64,000 bases of DNA from Ovis canadensis. Its lineage: Eukaryota > Chordata > Mammalia > Artiodactyla > Bovidae. A model generated the notes under the pieces. It did not search any database, was not told the DNA's origin, and was given only the letters and a program-made list of their open reading frames with translations. The stretch is taken from contig NC_091249.1 in the NCBI RefSeq assembly GCF_042477335.2, positions 52,374,001 through 52,438,000 on the forward strand, in the 5' to 3' direction. A program made the translations under genes and the position numbers. Below are positions 1-12,480 of the stretch, piece after piece; positions within the stretch are counted from its first letter, which is position 1, and each line of letters starts with the position of its first letter.

Positions 1-603
1 CCTTCTCTGTAACAGTTCTCTAACAGACTTGTCACTGTCACTCCACAAATCACTTAACTGTATTTATAATATGAGCTGAATTCTGTGTGTTCCCATAGTA
101 AAAGCAGCGTTTGGCCTTCCTCCCCTCCCCCACCCCCATCTAACACTCAGTGGAAGATCTATTATGATCCTGGGGGTAGCAGGAGTGAGGGAAAGATGGA
201 ATATAACACCTGCCTTTTAGAGTTTCACAGGCTGGGGCAGAAGTGGTGACAGGTAAGTGAAGCGACCCCAACTACAATATGGAATTGTTTGAGGGGGTCC
301 CCAGAGTACAGTCAGATCACAGAGGAGGGGGCAATTAATTCTGCTTAGAAGATGAAGATGGTTCCCAGAAGTGGGAAGATCAAAGCTGGTCCATGAGGAA
401 TGAATATGGATTCTTCCAGTAAAAAGCTAGGAGGGGAGACATTTCAAGCAAAAGAATGACATGCAGGTTCCAAGTGAATGGCATGATTGAGAGACAAATT
501 CCATAGGCTTAGGAAGGTGACACAATTTGAGAGATGGGTCTAGAGCGGGAAGCAAGAATCAGATTGACAAATACCAAGGTACGGAAGGCATGAAGAGAAG
601 AGA

Positions 604-810
604 CGTGCAGAGAGGTCGCTTAGTCGTGTCTGACTCTTTGTGACCCCATGGACTGTAGCCCACCAGACTCCTCTGTCCATGGGATTTTCCAGGCATGAAT
701 ACTGGAGTGGGTTGCCATTTCCTTCTCCAGGGAATCTTTCCAACCTAGGGATCGAACCCGGGTCTCCTGCATTGTAGGCAGACACTTTACCGTCCAAGCC
801 ACCAGGGAAG
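604..810 (-). mobile_element. Bov-tA SINE
   Basis: Reversed Bov-tA ending in the tRNA-like head (GATCGAACCCGGGTCTCCTG). Confidence 0.92.
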
Positions 811-1098
811 AGATGGAATGCATACTGGATCCTAAATGCGTGGGAAGCAGATAAGTGAACTGATTGGCTAGAGAGAGAGAAGAGGAAGAATGCACAGTGC
901 CTAGATATGTGACCAAACATTATTCTGGGTGTTTCTCCAGGAGGATAGTTTTGGATGAGATAAACATTCAAACAAGTGGACTTAGAGTAAAGCAGATTGC
1001 CTTCCATAAAGTGAGTGGGCCTCATTCGACCGGTTGAAGGTCTGAATAGAACAAAAAGAGAATTCTCAAAGAAGAGAGCATCCTTAGGATTCTAACTG

Positions 1099-1620
1099 GA
1101 ACATCTCCTGAGCCTCCAGCTTGCTAATTTATCCTAGAAATGTTGGACTTGCCAACCTCTATAATTGTATAAACCAGTTACTTAAAACAAGTCTCTCTGC
1201 AGACACAGAGAACAGACTCGTGAACACGGGCTGCAGGGAGGAAGCAGAGGTGGGATGAATGGAAAGAGGCACATAGAAACATGGACACTACACTATATAA
1301 AACAGACAGCCAATGGGAATTCGCTGTATGACTCAGGGAACTCAAACCAGGGCTCTGTTACAACCTAGATGGGTGAGAAGGGGTGGGAGTGGGGAGGGAG
1401 GGTCAAGAGGGAGGGGACATATGTATACCTATGGCTGACTCATGTTGATGAATGGCAGAAACCAACACAATATTGTAGAGCGATTATCCTTCAATTAAAA
1501 ATAAATTTAAAAAAAACAAGTCTGTTTACATAGGTAGGTAGGTAGGCAGGCCAGTAAACAGAGAGATAGACATACATATCCTATTGGTTCTGTTTCCTAG
1601 GAGAACCCTGACCAATACAG
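1099..1620 (+). repeat. Older interspersed repeat interrupted by the L1 at 1195-1512
   Basis: The pieces at 1099-1194 (TCTCCTGAGCCTCCAGCTTG) and 1524-1620 (CCTATTGGTTCTGTTTCCTA) resemble the two halves of a common mammalian repeat end. A GGTA microsatellite lies between. Family not assigned. Confidence 0.4.
1195..1512 (+). mobile_element. L1-BT-like 3' end
   Basis: It has the L1 3' UTR sequence (CCAATGGGAATTCGCTGTAT, ACATATGTATACCTATGGCT) and an A-rich tail. It is flanked by an exact 11-bp target duplication AAAACAAGTCT at 1184-1194 and 1513-1523. Confidence 0.9.
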
Positions 1621-2004
1621 TAAGGAACAAAGACATCTTCCAGACTTCAGGCTAAGACAACACTGCAGCCCAGGCCAAATTCACATGAAAACATGTGCAT
1701 TCAGAGTCAACACACTGTGACACATGGCCCACTCAAAGTGAGGCCCTGCGCTGCTGCCCCCACCTTTGCTGTGTCATTTAATCCAAGAGCTGACTGTGTA
1801 TGTCCTCTAAGATGTTCACTAGTCACATCAAAATGGACAGATCTGAACAGAGTCCTCATTCTGTTCACTCCTTTTAAAGCAAATGGCACCACTGAGTTGC
1901 CCAAAAATTTGGGGTGTCATCCAAAAGCTAGGAGTCATCCAATCACTCCCCCTTACTCAGTCCACCTCTAAGTCCTGTCGGTGTAGTCTCCCAAATCCAC
2001 ACCA

Positions 2005-2730
2005 AATCCATCTGTGTCTTTCCATCACCACCACCATGCCTTCATCTGGTCTGGACAATTGCAATAATTTCCCTGTAGTTTCCCCACTTCCTCTGCTCCT
2101 ACTTTCCTCTCAGGCACTCCTCCAAGACATTCTCTCTTCTGTATCAGCCTGAGCTTTTCAAAACATAAACTGGACAATGTCACCAGTATTTCAACCCAGC
2201 AATGATTTCCCACTGCTTTTTGGATGAAATATACACTCTCTGTGGCCAAGAGGGTCAGACACATCTACTGGATTGCTCATCATGCCCATCCCTGCCTGCT
2301 TCAAACACTGACCCCTCCCTACCCCCAGAAGACACCCCAAACTTTTGGCTACCTAAGAACCAAATCACTGTTCTTAGGGCCTTGGGATATCTTAGGGTGC
2401 CTGGCCTCTTCTCCTTATGCAGATCTTGGCATCAATGTTCCCTCGTCAGAGAGGCCTCCATGACCTCCCTTTCTAAAGTAGAAAATCTCAACGCCAGCAC
2501 CCACCTGCACCCTCTACTGAAGCACCTGCTCTGTGCCTCCATAGCTCTCATCACAATTCAGAATTATCTCATTTATCTGTACGTTTATCTGTTTTTATTT
2601 GTCTGTTCCCTCCACCCCATCCATGACACTTGGAATGTAAATTTTATGTGGCACAGACTTTGTCTTGTTCACCACTGTGTCCTCAAAATCTAACATGGTA
2701 AGTACATTTGAATGAAGAATAAATAAAATA
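2005..2730 (+). mobile_element. L2 LINE fragment
   Basis: It carries the typical L2 series: CTGGACAATTGCAATAATTT, GATGAAATATACACTCTCTG, CAGAGAGGCCTCCATGACCT, ATTATCTCATTTATCTGTAC, ending CTTGTTCACCACTGTGTCCT. Confidence 0.82.
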
Positions 2731-2774
2731 GCAAATAACTACCTTCTAAGTTTAGGATTATGGTATCAATATGA

Positions 2775-2882
2775 AAGAGTGGCTAACTGAAGCATAGAGA
2801 GGTTAAATAACCTGCCCAAGGTCATTTAGCACTAAATGGCAGATTCAGGACTCAACTCCAAGTCTGTTTTACACCAGAAGAT
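2775..2882 (-). mobile_element. MIR SINE fragment
   Basis: AGAGAGGTTAAATAACCTGC and CCAAGGTCATTTAGCAC, reversed MIR core. Confidence 0.78.
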
Positions 2883-3065
2883 GAACTGTCCATCTCTCCC
2901 CATGGATGTCTATATTAACCAGTGTCTATGCACACTTTTCCGCTTTAATAGATCCTTTAGTAATATAATATTTATTAAATACAAACACCTCTGGTGCACC
3001 TGTGATATTCTAGGTATCTTGCTGTGTGGACCATGGACATTAAATAAGGCAGGGGCTGTTTTCCC

Positions 3066-3189
3066 AGGGGGCTTCTCTGGTAGCTCAACCAGTAAAGAAT
3101 CTGCCTGCAATGCAGGAGACCTCAGTTCAAGTCCTGGGTCGGGAAGATCTGCTAGAGAAGGGATAGGCTACCCACTCCAGTATTCTTAG
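3066..3189 (+). mobile_element. Bov-tA SINE, first of two heads in tandem
   Basis: GGGGCTTCTCTGGTAGCTCA head, then a short BovA part ending CCACTCCAGTATTCTTAG. Confidence 0.85.
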
Positions 3190-3262
3190 GCTTCCCTGGT
3201 GGCTCAGCTGGTAAGAATCTGCCCGCAATGCAGGAGACCTGAGTTCAGTCCCTGGGTCGAGG
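3190..3262 (+). mobile_element. Bov-tA tRNA-like head, second copy
   Basis: GCTTCCCTGGTGGCTCAGCT through CAGTCCCTGGGTCGA. Only the tRNA-derived part is present, joined head-to-tail to the previous copy. Confidence 0.8.
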
Positions 3263-3474
3263 AGACAACCGCAGCACACGATGAGGTAGGCAGGATGGGT
3301 GTGACCCAGTAACACAGTTGGCCAGGCCTATGACTAGCCCAGGGCTAGAAACAAACTCTGTTTTTGCTTTTTGAATGCGTACCTTTCAGCTGTTTTGCTT
3401 TTTGTTCCCGATTATGCTGGTAACAGATGCTTAAATCTAATCACTCAGTGATCATCACTGTCCACACTGTGATA

Positions 3475-4060
3475 TTGCTATCAGTTTTCTCCCCATTCTT
3501 GAAATATCGTGGGTGCCTTTCCCCCATAAAGGGCTATGAATGCTATTCTCCACGTTTTTACCGTAAGTGATGCTCTGATAAACATCACTGCCACCTGTGC
3601 ACAGTGGTCAGTTTATATCCTGAAACTAGAAGTGGAAATGCTTGGGAAAAGTTTGTGCTTTTAAAAATGCTGTTTATATGCCAAACTGTCCTCCAGAAAG
3701 ATTGAAACAAATAAATATTATCAATCTGATCAGTGAAAACTAACATCTCATTTTACTATATATTTCCTCAATTATTTGTGATGTGGACCATCTTTTCCAG
3801 GTCCCAGAGCAGAATATGTTCTCCAAAAGCATTCACTAAAGGAAAGTGCCAGCATTTGTAATTTTCCTACTAGGAACTCCCTACTCATATCCTTTGTCCA
3901 TTTTTCCACTAAGATACTTGGCTTTTCCTTATTCTTTTGCAAAAGTGCTTTATAGCTCATGAATATTAGCAATGTGCTTGCTATATACACTGAATTTTTT
4001 TCAGCTTACCATTTACCTGTAAACTTTAAGGTGGAATCTTCTTTCTAGGCAGAAAATTTA
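3475..4060 (-). mobile_element. Probable old L1M fragment
   Basis: Weak similarity to reversed L1M 3' sequence: AAGTGGAAATGCTTGGGAAA followed by a CAAACTGTCCTCCAGAAAG block. Heavily diverged. Confidence 0.5.
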
Positions 4061-4104
4061 AGCTTTTAAGCTTAAAACATTTAAGAAAACATTTCTTCTA
4101 TAGC

Positions 4105-4312
4105 AGAATTTTTCAACATTGGAACCACTGACATTTGGGTGGGATAATTCTTTGTGTTCTCTAGTACATTGTAGAATGTTTAGCAGCCTTCCTGTCCTCT
4201 ACCCACTAGATGCCAGTAGCACCCTTCAAGTTGAGACAAATAAAAAAATGTCTCTAAACATTGTCAAAATCCTCCAAAGGCTAAGTCATCCCTGGCTGAA
4301 AACTGCTGCTTT
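4105..4312 (-). mobile_element. MER5A (hAT-Charlie) element
   Basis: The reversed MER5A order is clear: TTTTTCAACATTGGAACCAC, CCACTAGATGCCAGTAGCAC, GTCTCTAAACATTGTCAAAA. Confidence 0.82.
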
Positions 4313-7054
4313 GTGGTTTCTGACTTCGGTACCATGCTCATAAAGTCTAGTTCCACTTCACAGTTTTTACAAGTGACCCATTGTATTTTGTCTTGCCCTC
4401 CATGGTTTTATTTTTCACAGTTAAGCCTTCAGTCCACGGGGAATATACTTTAGCATAAGAAAAGAACTAAGAAACGGAATATTATGACTGCATTGAACTT
4501 ACCCCTGGGAAAAGGCAGTCCCACCATGTGCGTAGCTCTTGATATGTGAGACATTTAATAATCCCAGTGTACAAAGTTATATGACACCTCACAGAGTGAA
4601 GAGTTGCACCTGTCATCCAACAGTTGGCATGGAGTTGGCCAAGATGGCCAAGACACTTGCAGGCTCGTCTTCCCACAGCTTCAGCAAGTCTCTACTGGGT
4701 TTAAACAAGACGTGTTCAATAAATATTGGTCGGATGGGATAACTATTTTAGGAATATGTTTGCTAGTGGCTATTTTACCACTTACATAATCAGCATCACT
4801 TGAAATCAACAACACACCACTCAATTCTGGAGTCTGGAAAATTCTCGACAATCTTCCGTTTTAGTAGGAAGAAAACACCAGAGTGAAAGGTTAACTTTGT
4901 ATTTCACTGTTCTTGGTTTGAGTTTTGTGTACTTTCTAATATATTTTTTAAAACATTAATTATCCTTTTTAAAAATGCTGTTAGATTTCTATAGAATTTA
5001 ATGAATATAGTGGGCTCCCTCTAGTGGTCACAGAAAATCTTCAAATCCCAATGGTCAACACATGGCTAAACCTCAAGACCTTTATTTATAGGACACAGTC
5101 TATTTTACAATTAATAGGTTCAGAGTGGCTAGACAATGCCTTAAGAGAAGACTTCTAATTATTTTCTTCCATCCATCAGTGGATCGACAAATTGGTTTCA
5201 TAAGATCACTGTCTAAAACTATGGTTATCATCTTCCCTTCTAAATCCCTCTTTGGGGATTTCCTGTTTCTGTTCAGGATATCTCCTCCCCCCGGGCTTGA
5301 AGCTTCGTGTATCTTTGTTCCCTCCAGTGCCCATCTATCCTGTTTGTGAGCTCTGTCCACCCCACGGCCCGGTGCCTCTCACAGCTGTTCCCTGCCATCA
5401 ACTCTCATGGCCCTCATTCAAGTTCCCATGACCTCTCCTCCAGGGGAGCCATTCAGCAGATATTTGTTATCCCTCTTTCATACTCCAGCACTGTTCTAGG
5501 CTCAGGGGATGCGTAGGGCAGCAAGACAAGACCAGCCTTATCCTGAGCACCCTCTCGGTGGGTGATGTGGTCCAGTTCATCCACCAAGCTGTGTCTATAG
5601 TCCTCCTCTTAAAGCTGGACTCTACTGACACACCTTCAACCGTCTCCCATGGAACGAAGCCCACATCCCTCCATAATGAAGACCCACCCTCACCACCCTC
5701 CAACCAAACAGAATTCCTGACACTCCCAGAGCTCCCCTCCGCCTCTGCTCAGGCTGCCAGACCTTGTGGAGTGTGTCCCCAACCCTAGATGGCTAAGATG
5801 CCAACAAGTCTTCAAAACCCTGCCCAACTGTCGTCTCCTCCCCCAGGTCTCCTTGATCTGAGGTGATCTCTCCCTTCTTTTAGTTTCTCTGGGACTTTTT
5901 CCCTCTAACAACTGGGGGTGCAAGTCCTCTAACAATCTCAGACAGTATCACCCACAAGACAAACACAAAATTGGGGGTAGAAGAGATGAATGAATGAACA
6001 AATGAATGAATTCTCCAGGGAGTTCTGGCAGGGGAAAAAAAAATCAGACACACAAATTATCTTCTTCAACTTTGTACAGTGTGAATAGTGGGATAAACTG
6101 CCATTAAGCTACTTAGTGTTACCATAAACACAAGTCAATGAGGATTTAACAAGTTGGAAAAAAGTATCATTTAAAAAACTCTACAAATAAGAAATAACTC
6201 AAAGGGGATAGCAACTTTTTGCTTCAAAGTACAAGAAGCAAGTTCCTAAGCCAACCAATACAGTAAACAGGCTGAACAGAGTAACTCTGACCATTTATGC
6301 TCCGCTATGTGACATTTGCCATAGAATGTACCAGCTTTTGTATCACTTCCCCATTGAACTTCATGCTCTCCTAAGCAGTTTCATTCCTCTGCTCAAACTT
6401 CCAAACATTTTCACAGACCAGCCGATTTCTAACTATGATTAATCTGCTTATTAATTTCTGGAAACCTACACTGCGAGCGCAGTGCCTGTCATTTGGAAAC
6501 CACATGCCATACCTCTGGGATATTATGCAAGGACACAAAAAGGCACAAAAAGGAAATGAAAACTATTAATTGTTTTTCTGAAAAGTTCCTAATACTCTCT
6601 AGGGCAGGTTGAGCCCGGTTAAAAACCAGTGCAAACTGTATGGAGCTCCATGTTTGGCATGATGAGGTCTTTCATACGCCATTAGTGGCTGACAAGAGTT
6701 TGTGGGCCACAGGTTTTCTTTTCCTTTCCAGTTCCCTACTTCTGGGCTCTGTCACTAGCATTTTCTCACCACGTCCCAGAAGAACATGCCAAGAAAGTCT
6801 GCCAGGCCTCTGTTGTTTCCCTCTAGAATATTCCCAGCCAACTGCCAACTCTGAATCGCCTTCTCCCTATCGTTCAGCACTGATTGACATCAGTGAAAAT
6901 CAGGAAGGTAAGAGGCTGCACACAGTGGATCTGGCCTGGCCTGGGGGTAAGGGATCTGGGTTCCTAACCACCAACTCACTTTCAGGAAGCAGTGCCAGGC
7001 CCTGTTACAAACGCTCTTCAAGCTCATTCAGTCCTGCATGATTCCATGATGTAG
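4313..7054. other. Intron 2 sequence without a recognised element
   Basis: No gene. 5291-5930 is CT-rich and might be a very old LINE, but I cannot place it. The frames at 5100-5935 lack any recognisable domain. Confidence 0.5.
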
Positions 7055-7190
7055 GAACCATTAGAAACCCCACTTCACAGAATGAAAAACTGAAGCAACA
7101 GGAGGTCATGGAGTTGGTAAGGGACAAAGAATTTGAATCAGGCAGTCTGGGTCCAAAATTCAAGTGTTTGATCACGGAGCCGCACTGTCT
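7055..7190 (-). mobile_element. MIR SINE fragment
   Basis: CCACTTCACAGAATGAAAAA to TTTGAATCAGGCAGTCTGGG; diverged. Confidence 0.6.
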
Positions 7191-7584
7191 GTTGGACCAG
7201 TTCAACAGAGGAACAAGACTTACGTGCTTGAAGTAGAAGCAAATCTCTTGTCAAAACTGGGGTCCCTGCTGAGGAGCTCCTGGACACGTCTGGCCAGCTG
7301 CCCCCAGGAGTGGGACTAATGTGGTTATATATTACTTGTGTCTACCCAGCTACACCCCTTCTCTCTTTTTCTGAGAACAGCACCCTAATTGTCCTTGAGG
7401 TAACCACACTTTCCCACTCTCAGCACACATGATTCTGCTAGTGTCAGCCCTCCCCACCACCAGCCTGCCCTCAGGTCAAAGGATGGTCACATGACCCACA
7501 CCTGGCCAATCAATGTGTCCAGAGAGAGGCATCTGCCCCAAGCCAGCAAATCAGGATGAGCTCTGGGACTTCTTTCTTTAACCA

Positions 7585-7740
7585 TGGTAAAACATAGACA
7601 AAGTTTAAATAACTATTTTAACCACTTAAAAGTGCACAATTTCATGGCATTTAATGCATTGACAGTGTTGTATAAACATCACCACTATCCATTTTCCAGA
7701 ACTTTTCCATCTTTCCAAATGTAAACTCCGTACCCAGCAA
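7585..7740 (-). mobile_element. Old L1M 3' UTR fragment
   Basis: It shares the pattern ACTATTTTAACCACTTAAAA and CATTGACAGTGTTGTATAAA with the longer element at 22.0 kb. Confidence 0.65.
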
Positions 7741-7742
7741 AA

Positions 7743-7972
7743 ATGTGTGCTAAGTCACTTCAGTCGTGTCCAACTCTTTGCGACCCCATGAACTATAGCC
7801 CACCAGCTCCTCTGCCCATGGGATTCTCCAGGCAAGAGCACTGGAGTGGGTGGCCTTGCCTTGCCCTCCTCCAGCAGGGTCTTCCCGGCCCCGGGACTGA
7901 ACCCGCCACTCTTCCATCTCCTGTATTGGCAGGTGTGGGCTCTTTACCACTATTGCCAGCTGGGAAGCCCAG
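7743..7972 (-). mobile_element. Bov-tA SINE
   Basis: Reversed, complete: GTGCTAAGTCACTTCAGTCG to CAGCTGGGAAGCCC. Confidence 0.92.
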
Positions 7973-7988
7973 TCAGCACCAATAACTC

Positions 7989-8416
7989 CCTGTATCAGTC
8001 TGCTTGGGCTATCAAAACTAAGTACCATGGTTTGGGTGACTTACACAACAGAAATCTATTTTCTCACAATTCTGGAAGTTGTAAGTCAGAGATCAAGGAG
8101 TCAGCATGGTTGGTTTCTGCTGAGGCTTCTCTCCTTGGCTTGTAGATGGCCATCTTTTCCCTGACTTCAGGTCATCTTCCTTCTGTAAGTGTCTGTGCCC
8201 AATCTCTTCTTACAAGGAGACCGGTCCTAGTGGATGAGGGCCCACCCTAATGGCCGCACTTTATCTTACCTGCTTCTTTAAAGACCTCCATCTCAAATAC
8301 AGTCTTATTTTAAGAGGTACTATTGCGGGGCGGCGGGGGGGGGGGGGGGTTGTGGGGGGCGGGTAAGCGCTTGAACACATGAATTTGGGGAAGATACAGT
8401 TTGGCCCATAACACTC
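7989..8416 (-). mobile_element. MaLR (MLT1-type) LTR
   Basis: The reversed MaLR LTR pattern runs from TATCAGTCTGCTTGGGCTAT and ATTTTCTCACAATTCTGGAA to GGGGAAGATACAGTTTGGCC. A G-rich tract (8325-8363) interrupts it. Confidence 0.75.
8325..8363. repeat. G-rich tract with a long G run
   Basis: GCGGGGCGGC then more than a dozen consecutive G, then TTGTGGGGGGCGGG. Lies inside a MaLR LTR. Confidence 0.93.
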
Positions 8417-8699
8417 CCCATTCCTCAATGCTGCCATCTTTGAGACTGGAGAATACTCTACCTGCTGGGGTTGCTCAGAAGGTCTGATCTACTGCTGGGG
8501 CCATTAGTAGCCACCTTCCCACTCCAAGGAGATGGTGTCTGAAAATGACACAGGGAAGAGCTGAGAGATGGAGAGAAACCCCTGAACCCAGATATACCTG
8601 ACCTCTGTCTCTAATCTCTTCATTCCAGTTGTATGAGCTAATATGTTTCCTCTTTGTTTCTTTGTTTTAACATGATTAAAAGAGCTAGTTAAGGCAAGG

Positions 8700-8822
8700 A
8701 GCTTTTACACCAGAATGGTCCATAAGTCCAGGAGGTGCAGGCCGTACCTACATGGCAGCTGTTCAAGTGGCAGAGTCTAGAGTCAAACCCAGGCCTCTCA
8801 GGCTCTAGGGTGCCAGTCCCGA
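8700..8822 (-). mobile_element. MIR SINE fragment
   Basis: CAAGTGGCAGAGTCTAGAGT and CAAACCCAGGCCTCTCAGG. Confidence 0.55.
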
Positions 8823-9385
8823 CCCATCCCTTGGGATGCTCACGTGTTCACAGCACAGTAGGGACCAGGTGGTGCCCAAGTCTCCCACAGAGGCGACTTT
8901 GGGGCCACCCTCTGCCATTGCCCTTCCTGCAACATTCCAGAATTGCTGCTCTGGGAAGGGAGCTCCCCAAACAGACTGAGGGCTCCTGTCCTTTCAGCGC
9001 AGTGACCTAAAGCCCTGCAGCAGTTTCTCCCTTGTGATGACTTTCAGTACAGAGCGAGAGGAAGGCAGGGGACAGGGCAAGACAACAAGCCTCCTTCCCA
9101 CCCAACACTTCCTTGAAGGACAGTCTGTAAGAACACAGGATGGGAAACAACTCAAATGTCCCTGGGGTGGGGAGGACTGGCCCGGTACCTCATAGGACTG
9201 CCCAACAGCCTGATAGGATTCCTCATTTAACCCAAAATGAGGCAGCATTGCTCTCTGATCCATGGACTGATTCAGATCATCTCAGAGGGAAACTGCAAAC
9301 CGAGAAGGCAACACAGGGACAACATATTTGCATAAAACCAAGAGGGGAGCTACTCACTGAAATGGATCTAAATGACCTCAAAAAC

Positions 9386-9738
9386 TGAGCTGTCCAACTC
9401 TATAGCAACCAGCCACACATGGCAACTTAAGATTAAACAAGCTTTTGTAAAATTTAAGTACAGTCGATTTACAATGTTGTGCTAATCTCTATTGAATAGC
9501 AAAGTGACTCAGTTACACACACTCATACATTCTTTTTTTATATTCTTTCCCGTTGGGGCTTATTTATAACACTATACATTAGGACCTTGTTTATCCATTC
9601 TGAAACAAAAATTATAAATTCAGTCTGTCACTTATAGTAGCCACATTTCAGGTGTTTGATAGCCCCACGTGGCTAGCAGTAGCTGCTATATTAGCAGAAA
9701 GAACATTTCCATCATCACAGAAAGTTCTATTGCAAAGG
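9386..9738. mobile_element. hAT-type DNA transposon remnant split by L1
   Basis: The outer parts (CTGTCCAACTCTATAGCAAC and AGCCACATTTCAGGTGTTTG, CCCACGTGGCTAGCAGTAGC) form one MER-type element. The L1 at 9441-9604 lies inside it. Exact family not assigned. Confidence 0.55.
9441..9604 (-). mobile_element. L1-BT-like 3' fragment inside a hAT-type repeat
   Basis: The reversed L1 3' UTR pattern (CAGTCGATTTACAATGTTGT, AGCAAAGTGACTCAGTTACA, AGGACCTTGTTTATCCATTC) interrupts an older DNA-transposon repeat. Confidence 0.75.
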
Positions 9739-10185
9739 ACTGCTCAAAAGGACCTCAGCAAATGGGTAAAGGGCCCCTGGAAAGGGGTGCAGGCGAAACA
9801 GGGCAGAAAAGCGGAGGGGAATTATTTTTCACATGTCATCTTTTGTAGTACTTGTAGTACACATATTATTTTCCTATTCAAAAATAAACATTTAAAAACT
9901 TTAAACACATTTTAAAACATTTAAGTACATAAGTAACATAAGAAAAGAAGATACTGGAATCCCCAGGGACACAGGTAAGCTACATGAATCTACAGCCTGG
10001 AGCTCTCTGCTGAAGGAAGAGAAGTCTCTTCTGGGGCAGGTGTATGAGAAACAGCAGCATCAGGGGGCTCCTAGGTGGCAGCCCCACACGCCTGATTCAC
10101 ACCTGGTGGTGCAGGAAGCTCCTATGTCCCTTACATTTTGATCATCTCAGCAACTTCATAATTAGAGTGATTAATAGTCCCATTT

Positions 10186-10668
10186 ATTTTAGTTTCCTGA
10201 GGCTGCCACAACCAATGACCACAAACAAGGTGACTTAACATGACAGAAACCCACTCTCTCATGGTTTTGGAGGTCGGAAGTCCAAAATCAAGGTGTTGGC
10301 AGGGCTGGCTCCTTCTGAAAGCTCTCAGGGAGAACTGCATCCATGCCTCTCTCCCGTTTCTGTGGCTGCTGACAATCCTGGCTTTTCCTGGGTTTGAAGA
10401 AGCATCTCTCTGGCTTCTGCCTCCATCTTCCCATGGACTTCTCCTCTGGGTGTTTCTGTGTCTCGAGTCGCTTAAACCTCTGTGTCTTATAAGAACATTC
10501 GTCATTGGTTTGGGGGCCTACTCTAAATCCTGGATGACCTCATCTCAAGATCCTTCATTATGTCTGCAATGCCCCTATTTCCATGTTAGATCACATTCAC
10601 AAGGATCAGGGGTTAGGAATGGGACGTATCTTCTGGGGGGACAATTCAACCTCAGCTATATTGTTTTA
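10186..10668 (-). mobile_element. MaLR (MLT1-type) LTR
   Basis: Same family and orientation as 8.0 kb: TTTAGTTTCCTGAGGCTGCC, TTTTGGAGGTCGGAAGTCCA, ending near CTTCTGGGGGGACAATTCAA. Confidence 0.75.
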
Positions 10669-10735
10669 TAGACAAAGAGTTCAAGGGCCTCTCACTTGCC
10701 TGAGGTCACAGGGCTAGTTCAGAGCACAGTTCAGT
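10665..10735 (-). mobile_element. MIR SINE fragment
   Basis: CACTTGCCTGAGGTCACAGG core next to the MaLR LTR. Confidence 0.6.
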
Positions 10736-11847
10736 CACTCATCCCACCACTGACTCCAGTAAGAGAAGAATCTTGACCTTCCAGCCCAAAGCCTACCCCT
10801 CCTTTCAGCCTCAGAGCTCTGCGAGCACCCACTTCACAATGGGCAATACACACAGAAGAGCCGCCCCCTTCTCTGGCCTGGCTTATCTGCCTGCTGTATC
10901 CTAGGATCTGACAAAAGACTACACTGTCCCCTGAGCCGTGGGAAGGAACTGGGGCCGGGAGATCTGTGGGCATCTCAAATGAGATGGGGATCCAAGTTAC
11001 AGAGGGTGGTCTCCGTGTCCAGATGCCAAAATTCTGGAGGGCAGATCAGAGCCAGAGAGAAGGGGAATGAGTTAAGGCTTCTGGTATTGGAGGAAAAGGT
11101 CTCTGTGCTTCTCATGGCAGAGGTGAATGTGCTAGCCTATGGGGTTTCACACTGATAAAAGGTTCTAGTCTGAAGGGCTCAGATCAATCCTCCCGTTCAA
11201 GATGACAGGAGAGAAAAAGCAGATGAGGACATGGGTGTGCACTGGGGCCTGACAGGCTGTGACGCCACACCCCCTGGGCTGTGCTGGCCTCACCTGCCAG
11301 GATGGCCTGGGTACAGCCACAAGCCCCCCGGACAATGAACAACAGTACAGTGATGCCCGGAGAGAAGGGCAGGTCACCATGGTTCTGACCAGCTTTCAGC
11401 CTCCAAGCTCACACAAGAGACCTTCTTGGTGGGTCAGAAGTCCCTGGGGGAAGACAGAACACAAGACTGTCTCCAGGTCCTGGCCTTTGACCTGTATTTC
11501 CTCCACAACGTCAAAAAAGCCTGCAGAGCCCACTCCAGTATTGGAATCATTTACTGATACAAACAGTGAATGGCTGGCCAAAATTTGGACCTGGTTTGGA
11601 TATATTTGGGAGCTCCATGTCGCCTCACTGCCTCCCTTCTCCCTCTCCATCTATCATCTGTATTGATGATTTTCAAACTTTCAGTCAGCAACCCACAGCA
11701 AGGAATCCATTTCACACTGGCAATTGCAAATATAAATAGCTGAAACAAAATCCTCAGTATTTCTATTCCAGTCTCTGCTAGTTCAAAATTTCAGAACACT
11801 GGCTACAACCCACATAACTGATTTCAAGTCTCATAAATGCATTGTGA
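10736..11847. other. Intron 2 sequence, nothing recognised
   Basis: Moderately GC-rich, with overlapping open frames on both strands (10731-10973, 11165-11748) but no domain, signal or splice support. Confidence 0.5.
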
Positions 11848-11974
11848 GGTTTGTTTGTTTGTTTTTGGCCACACTGCTCAGCTTGTGGGCTTTTAGTTCC
11901 CCAACCAGGGATTGAACCCAGGCCCTCAGCAGTAAGAGTGCTGAGTCCTAACCACTGGATCACCAGGGAATTCC
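11848..11974 (-). mobile_element. CHR-type tRNA-derived SINE
   Basis: GTTTTTGGCCACACTGCTCA to GGATCACCAGGGAATTCC, the reverse of the cetartiodactyl tRNA-Glu SINE. Confidence 0.85.
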
Positions 11975-12210
11975 TAGTTTTTAAAAATCTCCTCTACATA
12001 ATTCACATGATTTTACATCCATACAATACTCAGAAAGGACAGGGAAGGAACAAAGGGATTATTTTATACATTTTGAAGACCAGCCAGAAATTCATTGATG
12101 GAACTGAAATTTTTTTCCCCCATTGAATTGCAACTTCTGACTTCCTGATCTGCTCATGATGTCATTACTTATCATGTCCTTTTCTGTCCTATTAAAATCT
12201 CAGAAAGAAC

Positions 12211-12336
12211 GTGAAAGTGAAGTTGCTCAGTGGTGTCCGACTCTTTGAGACCCTATGGACTGTAGCTTGACAGGCTCCTCTGTCCATGGGATTTTCCAGG
12301 CAAGAATACTGGAGTGGATTGCCATTTCCTTCTCAG
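12211..12336 (-). mobile_element. BovA-type SINE fragment
   Basis: Minus-strand single unit: GTCCGACTCTTTGAGACCCT, CATGGGATTTTCCAGGCAAG. Confidence 0.88.
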
Positions 12337-12480
12337 AGTTCCTACCAAAGGCTAGCTCAAGCTCAACTCCCACTGGGTCCCCAGAGACTGAGACTGAATT
12401 TCCACAGCACAGGTCCACCTTTGTACAAATCTCAGGGCATCTCCCAACCTGGAGATAATAACCATCGGTAAGCTTAGTTT

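Noticed and set aside
3190..3262. tRNA gene
   Set aside because: The tRNA-like sequence is the head of a Bov-tA SINE; the same sequence recurs many times in the window with SINE bodies.
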